A DNA stretch of 64,000 bases, from the NCBI GenBank assembly GCA_022749755.1, contig CM040448.1, forward strand, positions 7,128,481 to 7,192,480, in the 5' to 3' direction. The position numbers and the translations under genes are program-made. Under the pieces are notes generated by a model. The model was not told the DNA's origin. It saw only the letters and a program-made list of their open reading frames with translations, and made no database searches. How positions within the stretch are numbered: the first letter of the stretch is position 1; the number at the start of each line of letters is the position of its first letter. The DNA comes from Azadirachta indica (Eukaryota; Streptophyta; Magnoliopsida; Sapindales; Meliaceae). Below are positions 35,530 to 47,579 of this stretch, piece after piece.

Positions 35530-38460
35530 TGTTGATACACGAAAATTGATTATAGGCGCGAGCCCGAGACTAAAACCTAAACCATGTCATTTTACCAAGT
35601 AATGTATGTAAAAGAACAAGTGGGGTCAAGCCACTCTTTTGGAGCATAAATTGTGGTTCGTGGTATGGAAGGTTAACGTAGTTTAAATTTTAATTCAAAT
35701 CAATATAATGTCTTAAACCTAGCCCACTTGAAGATATTTAGGCCCAAAGGTATGATTAGGTTAATGCATAAGAAACACAAGAAGCCCAAAAGTTTATAGT
35801 CCTTTTTGGCCCAAAACCTTATTTTTATTAATCTAGTATTAAATAAAATAAGTATTTTATTCTAATTAGAACTAATTTGAAAAGATATTTTATTATAAGT
35901 AAAATTACTTAAAAAATTGTATTTCATTACAAGTACAAGTATTTAAACTCCCCTTCTAACTAGAATTAGTTAAGATAAGTGTTTTATTCTAATTAGGAAT
36001 AATTAAAATATATGTTTTATTACAAGTATAAATCCTTTGACACCTATTTCAAATAAGATTAAATTACATAATTTAAATTTTAAATAAAGTTTTGTCTTAA
36101 AGGAGTTCAACTTGCATTAGGATAGGATTACATAAGTTAATCTTATTCTACTACAACTCCACTTTATACATTATATAAGCCCATGACTTCATACCCAAAG
36201 AGGTCATAATATCCTAACATCATCAAGGGCAGACTCTTATTAGCCTAAAATCCAATCCTCAAAGAGTGCCTTCTTCTTCACGATAATAATTGTGATTCCT
36301 GGTTTACCTTTCAGCAATTATTTATTGTTCTTGCCAACCCCTAAACACTACCCTATTATCTTGTTGTCTCTATTGCATCAACTAGTTATTAAACTGATTA
36401 TTTTAACTACCAACATTACCTTATCAATCGCAATTGGTTGTATTAAATAACACCGCAAGTGAGTCCCTTTAATATGTCGATCTAATTCCTTTATAGTTGC
36501 AATTCACTGATTAGTGTTTAAAAATATATTATTTACATATATTTTAAAAGATACTATTGTATTACTATTTAATTTAAAGTCTCTATTTGTGCAAAAATTA
36601 TGAATTTCATTGTCACAACTTTAATTTACATGTTTTTATGATCTAGAACTCAATTAGATACAAATATGTATAATTTTGTAAGTTAGCATATATATTACTT
36701 ATGTTGAAATACTTATGTGGTGTATTTTATGTATAGGTGCAAGGAAGAACAAGTTGCAATTAAAAAAAATATCAAAATGCTCCACCTCATATTTTCTACT
36801 TGAATACTAATTAGTTTAATGATCATATCTTTGTCTATCTATCTCCAAATACAATGATTTTTATGTCAAATGGAAGCTGACTCAATTTTACACAAATCAT
36901 ATTAGAGGTCATTTCAAAATTTGGAATATTTCATCACCAAATGTTTGAAGCAACATACTAAAATAGAGTCCTACCATTTGCAACTTGGACTAGGGAACAT
37001 CTTTCTATATTTTGGGCATAAATTTCTCTATAGTGCACCAATTACGTCACTTCTTGAAGCAAATGAATGAGAGAGGCAATTACAACTTTTATGTTATGCA
37101 CAAGTTCTAATTTGTGCATTTGAGTGGTCTAAAATAATTATTATTTGGACAGTAACTGTCAACATTTTAATTTGAACATATATTAATATTTTAAGCATAA
37201 AACCCATTAAACATGTCCAAATACTACGATTCATGAAGTATTAAAACTTATTCATAGGGCCATAATTTATAGAGAAATATTTCTCTAATTTGGAGTGGAA
37301 GACAGTCAAAAGTGCGTCACAAAGTGAAAGATAGTGCTACGATGAAAGTTGCCACTTGCATGTATTTACATGTGTGAATTCTCCTTGCCTATATAAACCT
37401 TGGTTGAAAGTTTAAAAAAAGCTTGTATTCTCCAAAATATTAGCAAAAACTTTTATCTCTTCTTCTTCTTCATATTTTCTTTACATAATGTATTTCTAAT
37501 TTCAAAATTAAGGTTAGGGGTGAACTTTTAATAGTTGTATAATTTTATTCGTTGATATTTTTTTTTTATACTTCATTGTTAACTTTTCCATTGATTGATT
37601 ATTATAATTTGCAAGTGATTTTGACTTGTTAGAAACCTTGATTCATTGTTAACAAATGGTACATTGAGTGCTTGGATGTTTTTTGCATATCAAGAGCAAG
37701 GCAACTTATAGTCCTTCATCATCAATTTAAAGGTTAGTTTTTTAATTTCTTTATGCTTAAACGCTATTCATCTTCCAATTAAGATCACTTCTTTATTGAT
37801 TCTTAATCATGTATAAAAAGATCAAAAATAATTTCTATACACATAATTAAAATGGATCTTTAATGCCTTAATATCTAATAATAGTGAATATAAATTTAAC
37901 AAGAAAGAAATTTAATCTATTTTCATAATATTTAGATACTTGGACTTGTAATATTTGGACATTTGGACTTGTGGACTTAATATAATCAATTTCCTATAAA
38001 CCGACACTCAGACTTCTGAATTTTTATTATTTGAGACAACTTACACTTGGGTATTACAACCTAAAAGTTATAGCATTTACCATTAAGCCATTGTGTTCCT
38101 TTGCATTCATATTGGTATTAGCTTGTTCCCATACACATTGTGGACTCACAATTTGGTTCAATGCCTTTTTTAAGTATTTTTTAGGTACAGAAGTGGCAAC
38201 AAGTGGCAGTAGCAGATTTCTCCCTTCAAATCCAAGCTAGTCCCCTAAGGTTGTAATATTACGACTCTCGAATCACCAAGTGCAATTCAAGTGACGTAGC
38301 AAGTTTTATTTCCAGTAACTCAGAAAAAAGGGTGTCAAAGTTTGATCTGGATTTAAAGGCCTAACGGTATCAAAGCCCACTGAAAGTGATACTAGGCCTA
38401 CGTCAACGATCAACTAATAATAATTTGACACGTGGATCGTGTAGATTTCCCTGGTGAACA
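35530..38460 (+). mobile_element. 2931-bp TG...CA insertion (probable solo LTR) in the copia element
   Basis: It starts TGTTGATACACG and ends CTGGTGAACA. ATGAT flanks both sides (35525-35529 and 38461-38465). Removing it and one ATGAT restores the copia reading VEDD-LSPW(stop)IVDS, which proves it is an insertion. Inside are a promoter-like TATATAAGCCC near 36173 and a poly-T/AT-rich centre, with no ORF of note. Near 38366 the phrase GGTATCAAAGC resembles an initiator-tRNA primer-binding site. The text near the 3' end (GACTCTCGAATCACCAAGTG) resembles long LTRs of Tekay-type Ty3 elements. I saw no internal repeat of the ends, so solo LTR is the best reading. Confidence 0.75.
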
Positions 38461-38465
38461 ATGAT

Positions 38466-41249
38466 TTATCTCCCTGAATAGTGATTCAGAAGCCATTAAT
38501 CATGTTTGTTGTTTACTTTAGATGCTTAGTTCTTCCAAGGAGCTGGCTAATGAGGACTTCACCATGAAAATTGGTAATGTAGCAGTTATCTCAGTATTAG
38601 CAGTGAGAGTCGTTCGTTTATATTTTGAGAATAAATTTATTATTTTAAACAATGTTTATTTTGTTCTTAGTTTGAAAAAAATTTGATTTCAATTTTTAAA
38701 TTGTTTGAAAAATTATTTGACATTTCATTTAATAATAATTAGATTATTATTTCAAAAAATGGTTTACCTATTTGTTTAGCAAACGAAGAAAATGGGCTTT
38801 ATGTTTTATGCTTAAATAAACAATCATTGCTTAATACAAAACTATTCAGATTAGAACATTTTAAACCTAAAAGGTAGGAAGTTTCTCAAAATGATGAGAC
38901 ATATCTTTGACACTTCAGGTTAAGTCATATTAATCTAGATAAAATTAACAAACTCGTAAAAGATGGTCCTTTAAGAGAGTTGAATGTTGGCACTTTACAT
39001 GTTTGTAAATCTTGTCCAGAGGACAAGGACTAAAAAACCTTTCTCAATAATGGGCGAGAGGGCCAAAGTATTACTTGAACTTATACATAGTGATGTTTAC
39101 GGTTCAATAAATATACAAGCTAGAGGTGATTATGAATATTTCTTGAGTTTTATTGATGATTATTCTAGATATGACTATATATACCTAATGCAAATACAAT
39201 CCAAAACTTTTGGAAATTTAAAGGAATTCTTAGCAGAAGTTGAAAAGCAATTAGGTAAATCACTTATAATTCTTTAATAAGATCAAGAAGGTGAGTAACT
39301 TGACTCAGAGTTCAAGAATTATTTGCTAGGGCATGGCATTCTATCCCAACTCACAGCACTTGGAACATTATAACAAAATGGTGTTATAGAAAGGAGAAAT
39401 AGAGCCTTGCTTGGTTAGATTTATAATGAACTACTCTTCATTGCCACTTTTGTTTTAGGGATATGCACTACAAACCACGATCTACATTCTGAATGTAGTA
39501 CCTTCAAATTCTGTTCATCATACACCTTTAGAGTTGTGCAATGGTTGTAAACTTAGTTTAAGACATTTTTGCATATGAGGTTGCCCAACATATATGTTGA
39601 AAGGAAAGACTAGGAAGCTCGAATCGCGAATAGAAATATGTCTATTTATAGGCTACCCTAAGGTATTAGAGGAAGTTTATTTTATAGTCCTCAAGAGAAA
39701 AATATGTTTATATCAACAAATGCTACTTTTTTCGAGAATAACTACATGACAAACTTTAAAGCTTATAGTAACGTTGTATTAGAGGAATTACTCTTTAATC
39801 AGATCAAACCATCACCATTAATAGTTAATGAATAGTGAAATTAGGAGACTACTGTTCTTAATCAGAACATCATGGTGCCTTGACGTAGCGTAAGGGTTGT
39901 AAGATTACAACTTACTCGCTACAAAAAGGATGGAGAAGCATAAGTTATTATATTCGATCCAAACCAAGATGATCCATTGAGATACAAGCATGCAATAGAG
40001 GATTTTGATGAGGAAAAATAGCAAGAAGCCATGAACTATCTTGAGAGCATCTATATGGTGCAACCAAAAGGATTTGTGGTAGAAGGCCAAGAGTAAAAAG
40101 CCTATAAACTACTTAAATCTATTTATGGACTCAAGCAAGCTTTAAGATCTTGGAACTTGAGATTTGATGAGATGATCAAATCTTATGATTTTGAATAGAA
40201 CACTAATAAGCCTTATATATACAAGTACATTAAAGAAAAAAAAGGTAGTTTTCCTGGTACTTTATATAGATGATATTCTATTCATTTAGAATGATGTGGA
40301 TACATTATTTAACATAAAGATATGACAATCCAAGTAATTCTAAATGAATGATTTGGGAGAAGTGAGTTATGTCCTTGGTATCTAGATTATTCAGGATCGC
40401 AAGAAGAAACTCTTGGCACTTTCTCAGGCATTATACATTGATAAGGTTCTAATGCGATTTACAATGCAAAACTCTGAAAAAGGTCATTTATGAACTAGAC
40501 GTAGAGTTGTCCTTTTTAAGGAGTAATGTTCTAAGACATCTCAGAAGAAAAAGGACATGGGAAAGGTTTCTTATGCATCAATAGTAGGTAGCTTCATGTA
40601 TGCTATGTTGTGTATAAGGCCTAATAATTGCTATGTAGTGAGAATAGTCAGTGTTTTCTGATTCAACCTGAGATTGGGCCATTGGATTGTAGTAAAGTAT
40701 ATTCTCAAGTATCTTAGGAGAATGAGAAACTATATGCTTATTTATTCAGGTGGAGACTTGAACTCTATTGGTTATATTGACTCTGATTTTCAATCAGATA
40801 AAGATACTCAAAAGTTGACGTTTAGGGTCAATGTTTACTCTTGGTGATGGAACTATAGTCTAGAGAAGTGTAAAACAATTAGCACTTCTAATTCAACCAC
40901 GGAGGTTGAATATATAGCAATTTGTGAAGTAGTTAAAGAAATAATATGGCTCAAGAAGTTCTTCACTGATATGGAAATAGTTCCAGATATGGATAAGCCA
41001 TTGACTCTATATTGTGACGACAATGGGGCAATTGTGAATTTGAAAAAATTGAGAAGTCACAAAAAAGGGAAGCATATTGAGAGGAAATATCGCTTGATCA
41101 GAGAGATTGTGCATCAAGGTGACATGATAATTATAAAGATAGCGTCTGAACACAACGTTGCAGACTCATTTACCAAAATATTACTGGCCAAAACGTCTCA
41201 AGGTCACTTAGAGAGGATGGGATTAAGAGATATGTCTCACCTGCTTTAG
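38466..41249 (+). pseudogene. Ty1/copia pol (protease, integrase, RT, RNase H), heavily mutated
   Basis: The domain order is preserved. A protease DSG-like site (DSEAINHVC near 38485-38510) is followed by the GAG-pre-integrase and integrase (38984-39277) with HSDVYGSI and FIDDYSRYDYIY. A second integrase block lies near 39300-39400 (QNGVIERRNR). The RT has YIDDILF near 40262-40285, the copia YVDD-box equivalent. The RNase H end at 40971-41249 has the DDNGAIVNLKK and KHIERKYRLIREIV blocks and ends NVADSFTKILLAKT...GHLERMGLR. Dozens of stops and frameshifts. Protease-integrase-RT order identifies it as copia rather than Ty3. No functional product. Confidence 0.9.
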
Positions 41250-41263
41250 AGCAAGTGGGAGAT

Positions 41264-41430
41264 TGTTAGAGATAATGCCCTAAAAGTATGTAATTTGTAT
41301 ACTTTCTGGAATTAAAAAAATTGGCATTTCTTTATACTTAAATTATGTTTTTATTTAATATTAGTAATCATAGTTTATTTATGTAACTATAATCTTAGTA
41401 TAGTGGTGGTCCAGAAGTCTAAAATGACCT
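41264..41430 (+). repeat. Truncated copia 3' LTR with polypurine tract
   Basis: The purine-rich AGCAAGTGGGAGAT (41250-41263) directly follows the end of pol. It is followed by TGTTAGAGATAATGCCC, a typical copia LTR start. LTR-like text continues to about 41430, where sequence related to the Athila gag region begins, so the LTR looks cut off. The right end is approximate. Confidence 0.65.
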
Positions 41431-41599
41431 TTTCTCATCATTTTAAGCAACATCATTTTCCAATGCTTTCCCAACATCATTTTTCTCTTCCCCACCAACT
41501 CGCTTCTTTGGAGTTGAATTTCTTTGCTTCTAAAATCAGATTTTTCACGTAATTCATCAATCCTAACCTTGTTTTCTATCGCTTTACTATTTCTTAATG

Positions 41600-42960
41600 T
41601 TGTGATGGCCTTTGCTTCTTCTAATGGTTTAGGATTAACTTGTGGTTAGCTTGGAAGCTGCCTTGTTTCCTTATTGCTATAGCACTGGTTATTTAACTCA
41701 CTCAAATTTGTGCATTGAAGCTTCAAGGTTGTTTACTTGCAATTGAGATTATTATTAAAAGGCTTGTTGACTTTAGGCTAATTGGAGTGTTATCTTCGAG
41801 AGATTGTCCATCATTTCTTCAAGCTTACTCATTCTAGAAGCAAGTATTATAAGTTAACTTTTTTGTGTCAATAAAGCTTCTTGATTGCTTCTTTGGAACT
41901 AATTTCTTTGTTGCATGCCTCAATTGAAATCTTTTTGCACATTAAAGGGCTGATTTTAATTGTTCCATCAAAGATTTAGGGTGATTCTTCCAACCTGGAT
42001 TATACGTATTAAAGAATGGATCATTCCTTGGTTAGTTGAAGTTGCCAACTTGATTCATTTGCTCATAAAAACTCTCTATTGAATGGCTTTACTGGTAACA
42101 AATAGAACAAAGATGCTGTTAGTTTTGGGAACTAAGCACATTAGCCAAAATCAAATTAACTTGCTTGAAAACAAGAGATGATACGTGAGCCTCTAGACAA
42201 TTCACGATCATGGATGATCCATTGTTGCGAGTTCTCACATATAACTTCAAACAAGTCTTATTCTTCTTGCTCGGTCTTCTTTAGAAAAGTCCCATTGAAT
42301 GCCCCATCGACCATCCTTTTATCATCCGATCGCAATCTCTCATACAAGTATTGCACTTGTTGGTGTAGAGGAATGCAGTGGTGAGAACACTTCATTAATA
42401 ATTCCTTGTAGATCTCCCAAGCTTCTCCAAATGTCTCACTAATGCCTCGCTAGAGTCCCGCGATATCCTTCCTTAATTGATTGGTTCATTGAGCAGAAAA
42501 GAATTTCTGTAGAAATTGTTGACCAATTGAGTCCATTGTATCCTTTAAAAAGAAAGGAAAAAGGCTCAAGTGGATTTGTTCTTCGTCCAACTTGTGTATC
42601 TTTATGGTTGCACAAATTTCAAAGATTTTTCTTCACATACAAATACTAGTCTTCATTAGATTAACTATAAAATTACGAAAGTAATTGAAGCATACGTGAT
42701 TTGATCTTATAATTATTGCATATGTTGTGGCGTAAACAATGCAAGAAGGTGCATTATTCATTTGCGGCATGAAACGAGGTGAAAGGTGCATTAAATTGCT
42801 GATTGGGCACTTACGGATCCATGTTTGTATTTCACACTTCTTCGAACAATTCTTCTTTGCTTAGATTAAAATGCTCAAACCTATTTGCTTCACAAAACTC
42901 ATGTATTCTTCGAAGAGTCAAAATATGTATGTCTTTCAATGATGTCAAGTCCTCTTGAGA
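41600..42960 (-). pseudogene. Athila/Tat-type Ty3 gag remnant
   Basis: Read on the minus strand, a retrotransposon gag domain is visible near 42540-42380: QQFLQKFFSAQ, TNQLRKDIAGL and a GEAWEIYKELLMKCSHH-like block, then a QVQYLYERLR block. MVDGAFNGTFLKK lies near 42320-42280. These are the standard plant Athila/Tat gag motifs. Frames are broken by stops. It parallels the gag at 10400-13950. Confidence 0.8.
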
Positions 42961-43019
42961 AATACTTGAAAAATTTCCAAGCATAAATACTCAAGAAAGA
43001 AACGCAAAAACAAAGCTTA

Positions 43020-44124
43020 ATCAAATCTTATTTAAACAAAATAAAAATACGTAAATAAACAAAAATAAAATAAACTAATAACTAAATAAATTAAAATAGC
43101 TAGATTGATTGAAGGGATAGATTGGGGAATTTAGGTGTTAGGGCTCAAGAATCCACAACTAATTGTCATATGCAGGGTATTAAGTGTGATTCAGAAGTCA
43201 TGGAACTTTGGTCAATAATGATTTTCTTACGTGCAATGAAAGTGTTCATGCATAAGTTTTGAACGAGTTTACACATTAGTTTTCCATTGATTATGAGTTA
43301 ATCTTGATGTGGGATTTAACTCATCTATCTTAGAACATGCAACAACGCTTGGTGTGGACTATCATTAACATGCCAAGAACGAATTAGGTGTTATAAAAAT
43401 AAGAAAACATTGCATTAACGAACAAATCGGTATGGTTATCATGCTAATGCAATCCATTTATATGAGAAGCATCAAGGTAATGGATTGGTGTGGTACATAA
43501 AGTTTGCATCAATATGTTCCTTAATTGAATAATAAAGGTTGTAATTTAATCCTTAGATTTGTGTGGTCCTTGGATTTTCATCAATGCATTATATCTTCAA
43601 AGTTTAAGCTGTCATTCCCAAATTATTTAACCAAGTTCAAAGTCCAAGTCAGTGCTCCTGAATCATTAAAGAATGTAATTATTAAAGTTACAAATCCTCA
43701 TTAATTCAACTAAGTAACATTGTTCAATGGAAATAATATAAATGATCATCATTTCATCAAATTCCACTAATACACAATCAATAAATACCCGTAAATATTT
43801 ACATTTGGAATGCAATTTCGAGTTTTGTAGATGAAGTTATGACCATTTTAGTATAATATACTCAGCACATCCATTTTTATTTCTCTAACATGATGTCAAC
43901 GAAGAGGCTTGTAGATGCGCACTTGTGCTCAATTTTTTGTCTTTTTATCGAAACACTACAATCCTGAAATACTCAATTTTCCTTCCATTAAGCTCAATTA
44001 TATACTTTTGCAAGGATACCTACAAAACAAAAAATACGACTAAAAAATCAAACAAATGAGAACACTAGCTAAGATTAAGGAATATAAGACAATAATGAAT
44101 GCGAATCAACGAGCATATAATTTT
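43020..44124 (-). repeat. Athila-like LTR (minus orientation), 3' end missing
   Basis: Homologous in reverse to 45884-47408. It shares the segments AATTGTCATATGCAGGGTAT (near 43160), GTGTGATTCRGAAGTCATGRAAC and, at its high-coordinate end, CAAATGAGAAC...CTAAGATTAAGGAATATAAG. The about 110 bp that should form its 3' terminus next to gag are missing, replaced by unrelated AT-rich text at about 42960-43020. Confidence 0.7.
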
Positions 44125-45883
44125 TCAAGAAAGAATAAATAAAGAGAAAGAGAAGACAAATCAATCTTGTCTTATCCAAAGTCTTGCGCATCTAAATAAA
44201 GTGTTTTCTTGTCCTTTTTTTCTCATTTTATTTGCTTTGGAAGTAGTTTTGTCCACTGCCTTACATTAATTTAATCATTCACAAACATTGAAGAAAATAT
44301 TAGGTTTAAGTTTAGGGGTAGGGTTTGAAGTTTTTAGTTTAGTTGTTAGTTGTTTTAAGCTTTGTACAGCCAAAAAAAAAAAATCGTTTTAGTCTTTTGA
44401 GTCCTTCCTTACTAAGTGACAACATGGTTAATTTTAAATTCATGAGTTATTAAGCAAAGATCATTACCTGTTCTAACTCTATTTCATTAATTATGCTTTA
44501 TAATTATATGCACTTTATGACATGATTGATTTGACTCTTGATTTGATGAATTCACATAATTAGAGAATGATATGCAAGATAATGTGAACTCGTATAATAG
44601 CATCTATGAGCTTTTGAGCCTTTAGCCTTCATTTCAAAGTGTTATATGTTGATTTTATATTTTTCTTATCATCTTTTCATTCTGTAATCTCATTACATTT
44701 GACTTAGCTAATTAACTTGATTATGTATGCTTTGTATATCTTGTGGATTGTACGATGCATAAGAAATGATTCTAGGCTGTATTTAAATGTTTAAGCCTTT
44801 CTAGCATACCATTCGAATATTCTTTTTTAATTAACCACTTTGAGCCTCAAGTTAATCTTTTTTCTTTCATAGACCCAACAATGACCAAACTTGATAGCTG
44901 AAAATACTGTCTTTATCCTTGTGAACTATCTTAGATTTGCAATGACGAATGTTTCAAAATAAGTTTGAGGGGTTGTTGTGTGTTGTTGTGTACTTATTAT
45001 CAAAATGCTTTATCAATTGTTACACATCGAAAAAGAAAAGAAAAGCAAAAAGAAGAAGAGAAGTACAATACAAAGCCTTATTTTAACTGAGTAATCAGGA
45101 CTCGTGTCTAAGTAACCATTAAGTACTTGCCTCAAAAGGTAAAGTAAGGCTAATGTGAAAAACAAAGTTGTTAAGGCTAAAGATGAAAAATTCAACAGAA
45201 AAAGAGTAGTTATTCTTTAAAAAGAAAAGAAAAAAAATGTAAAAATGAATGTGTGGTTATGAAATATATTTACAAGCAAAGAGGAGAATTTGATAATAAG
45301 TGCATATGTTGTTGAATTCTTAGCTTTGCCTTACCATTTTTTCACTACTTCCATAAACACCTTACCTTTTAGCCGCATTATAACCTTAAGAAAGGTTCTA
45401 GTTGATCTTGTGTGATTGTATAATTTATTTGCATCCATTAACACGAAATTCAAGTTGTTAGCATTTCATTCATGAGCTCACCATCATTACATGAGTTATA
45501 GCATCTTCCTTGTCTTGTATGTGAGTTTGTTTTTCATTAAAAATCTAAGTTGAATGCTTGTCTTGCATACATTTAAGCAATAACCTAATATTCAAGTGCA
45601 CTTCATTGAGAGTAACTATCTTGTGAAGTTTGAAGTTGAAATGTCTATGCGTGCTATAATATGATGATGTGAAGAATGATATGAAAGATGACAATCAATC
45701 AATGGCTAACACGCACTACACCTGAGCATATTTGTGAAATCATGTTAGCACATGGATGATTAAATGGTTGAGTTTTAATCCTTGTGTTCTTGTTGACCAT
45801 GAAGTAGGGAAGTTAGTTTTGTTTATTTAGTTTTTCATTTTAGTTTTGCTTAAGGACTAGCAAAAGTTAAGTTTGGGGATATT
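44125..45883 (+). mobile_element. 3' non-coding internal region of a plus-strand Athila-like element
   Basis: Directly upstream of the polypurine tract AGTTAAGTTTGGGGAT (45865-45880), which precedes the LTR at 45884. The roughly 1.76 kb carry no intact ORF. They show the dispersed TTTGAG, GCAAAAAGAAGAAGAG and cysteine-poor text usual for the decayed env-like/3' region of Athila elements. An A-run lies at 44371-44382. Confidence 0.55.
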
Positions 45884-47408
45884 TGATATGTTCATTAATT
45901 CACATATCTTTATATCTTATATTCTTTAATCTTAGGCATTAGTTCTCATTTGTTTTGATCTTTTAGTTTAATTTTGTGTCTCGTAGGTATTCCAAAGCAA
46001 AAGTCAATAATTGACTTAATCGAAGGAAAATTGAGCATTTTAGTATCGAAGTGTTTTGATGAAAATACATGAAAGCGGAGACAAGAGCACGTATCTGCAA
46101 GCCTCTCCATCGACATTGGGCTAAAGGAACAAAAATGGATATGCTAAGTATGCGTTACTAAAATAGCAGTAACTTTATCTACAAGACTCAAAATTGTGTT
46201 ATTTTTGTTGCATTGGAAACTAGACATTCGGACCTTTAAATCCATATGTCACACCCTTTATTTTCCCCCACGCCAAGTGCAAGCAAGCACCAATGCATGA
46301 TGCTGAATGTGTGGCATAGCTGCGCCCTACTCACTGCCATTCTCCCTATGCCCGCCCCCTCCTTGTCAGCCTAATAACGACCCAACTTCATTTTTGGCTC
46401 TTAGATTTTCCTTAGACTGTTAGATTTGGGTATTTTCTAGGTTTTTATAGTTTTCTTACCTCAACCACCCTTTCATAAAAGGAAGAAATGAGATTTTGAC
46501 ATTTAGAGAAAGTGGGGAAAAATTTTGGTAGAAGGCTTGGCCTTCAACAAGGAGGATCTCAAGTTCATGAGTAAAGATTGAGGACTAGTTGGTTCTATTT
46601 CTCTTTCTCATGTTTTTAACTTGTGACTTTTAGTTTTTAATTATGTATATAAGTAGCACAACTTCTTAGTTAAGGTGAAAAGATGAAACTTTGATTGTAT
46701 ACATTCATAGGTATTTATTGATAATGGATTATTGGAATTTGATTAAGTGTTGATCATTTATGTTATGCCTATTAATTAGTGTTACTTAATTGAATAATAT
46801 AGGATTTTTAACTTTAACAATTACATGCTTCAATGATTTGGGAGTGCTAACCTGATCTTTGAACTTAGTTTAATGATTTGGGAATGCCAGCCTGCATTTT
46901 GAATAAATAATGCATTAATGGAAATCTAAAGACCACACCAATCTAAGGATTTAATTATAACCTTTATTATTCAATTGAGAAACATATTAATGTGAGATTT
47001 GAGGATTACATTAATCCCTTACCTTAATGCTTCTCATATAAATGAATTGCATTAACATGAAATGCTTGAACATATTCATCGCACGTAAAAAAACCATAAC
47101 CGATCGAAGTTTCATGACTTCCAAATCACACTAAATACCCTGCATATATGACAATTAATAGTGGATTCTTAAGCTAAACACCTCAATTCCCCCAATTTAT
47201 CCCTTTTATCAAGTTTATCATTTTAATTCGTTAGGTTTTAGTTTATTTTAATTTTTCGTTATTCAAATCAATCGTATTTTATTCAACCTACAATTTATAA
47301 GTTATGAAACATTGATTTCCCTATTTCCTATGGGATCGACCACCTGAAACACTTATTTTGCTACAGCTAATTCGTATGCTTATTGGTTTAAAATTAAAAC
47401 AAACAACA
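45884..47408 (+). repeat. Athila-like 3' LTR, 1525 bp
   Basis: It starts TGATATGTTCATTAATTC after a G-rich polypurine tract and ends AAACAAACAACA at 47408, so TG...CA. The end contains the GATCGACCACCTGAAACACTT phrase shared in reverse with the solo LTR at 10760-12436. The duplicated short phrase TTAATGATTTGGGARTGC (near 46832 and 46870) is internal. The other end of this element is not in the window. Confidence 0.75.
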
Positions 47409-47579
47409 CCATAGACATAATAGTTATTGAGAATATGAAAAATACATGTAGCGAAAAATAACTATGACAACTGGCCCCTCCATAAGTCCACTGCCACTCT
47501 TCTCCTTATAGAGGGTCCATCCTTAGGTTCAAAATAAAAAATACATCATAATTTTAAATAATGTGTACACATACACATG

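Noticed and set aside
38366..38376. Primer-binding-like GGTATCAAAGC taken as proof of a full LTR element at 35530-38460
   Set aside because: No second LTR copy was seen, and long LTRs of Ty3 elements can contain similar phrases.
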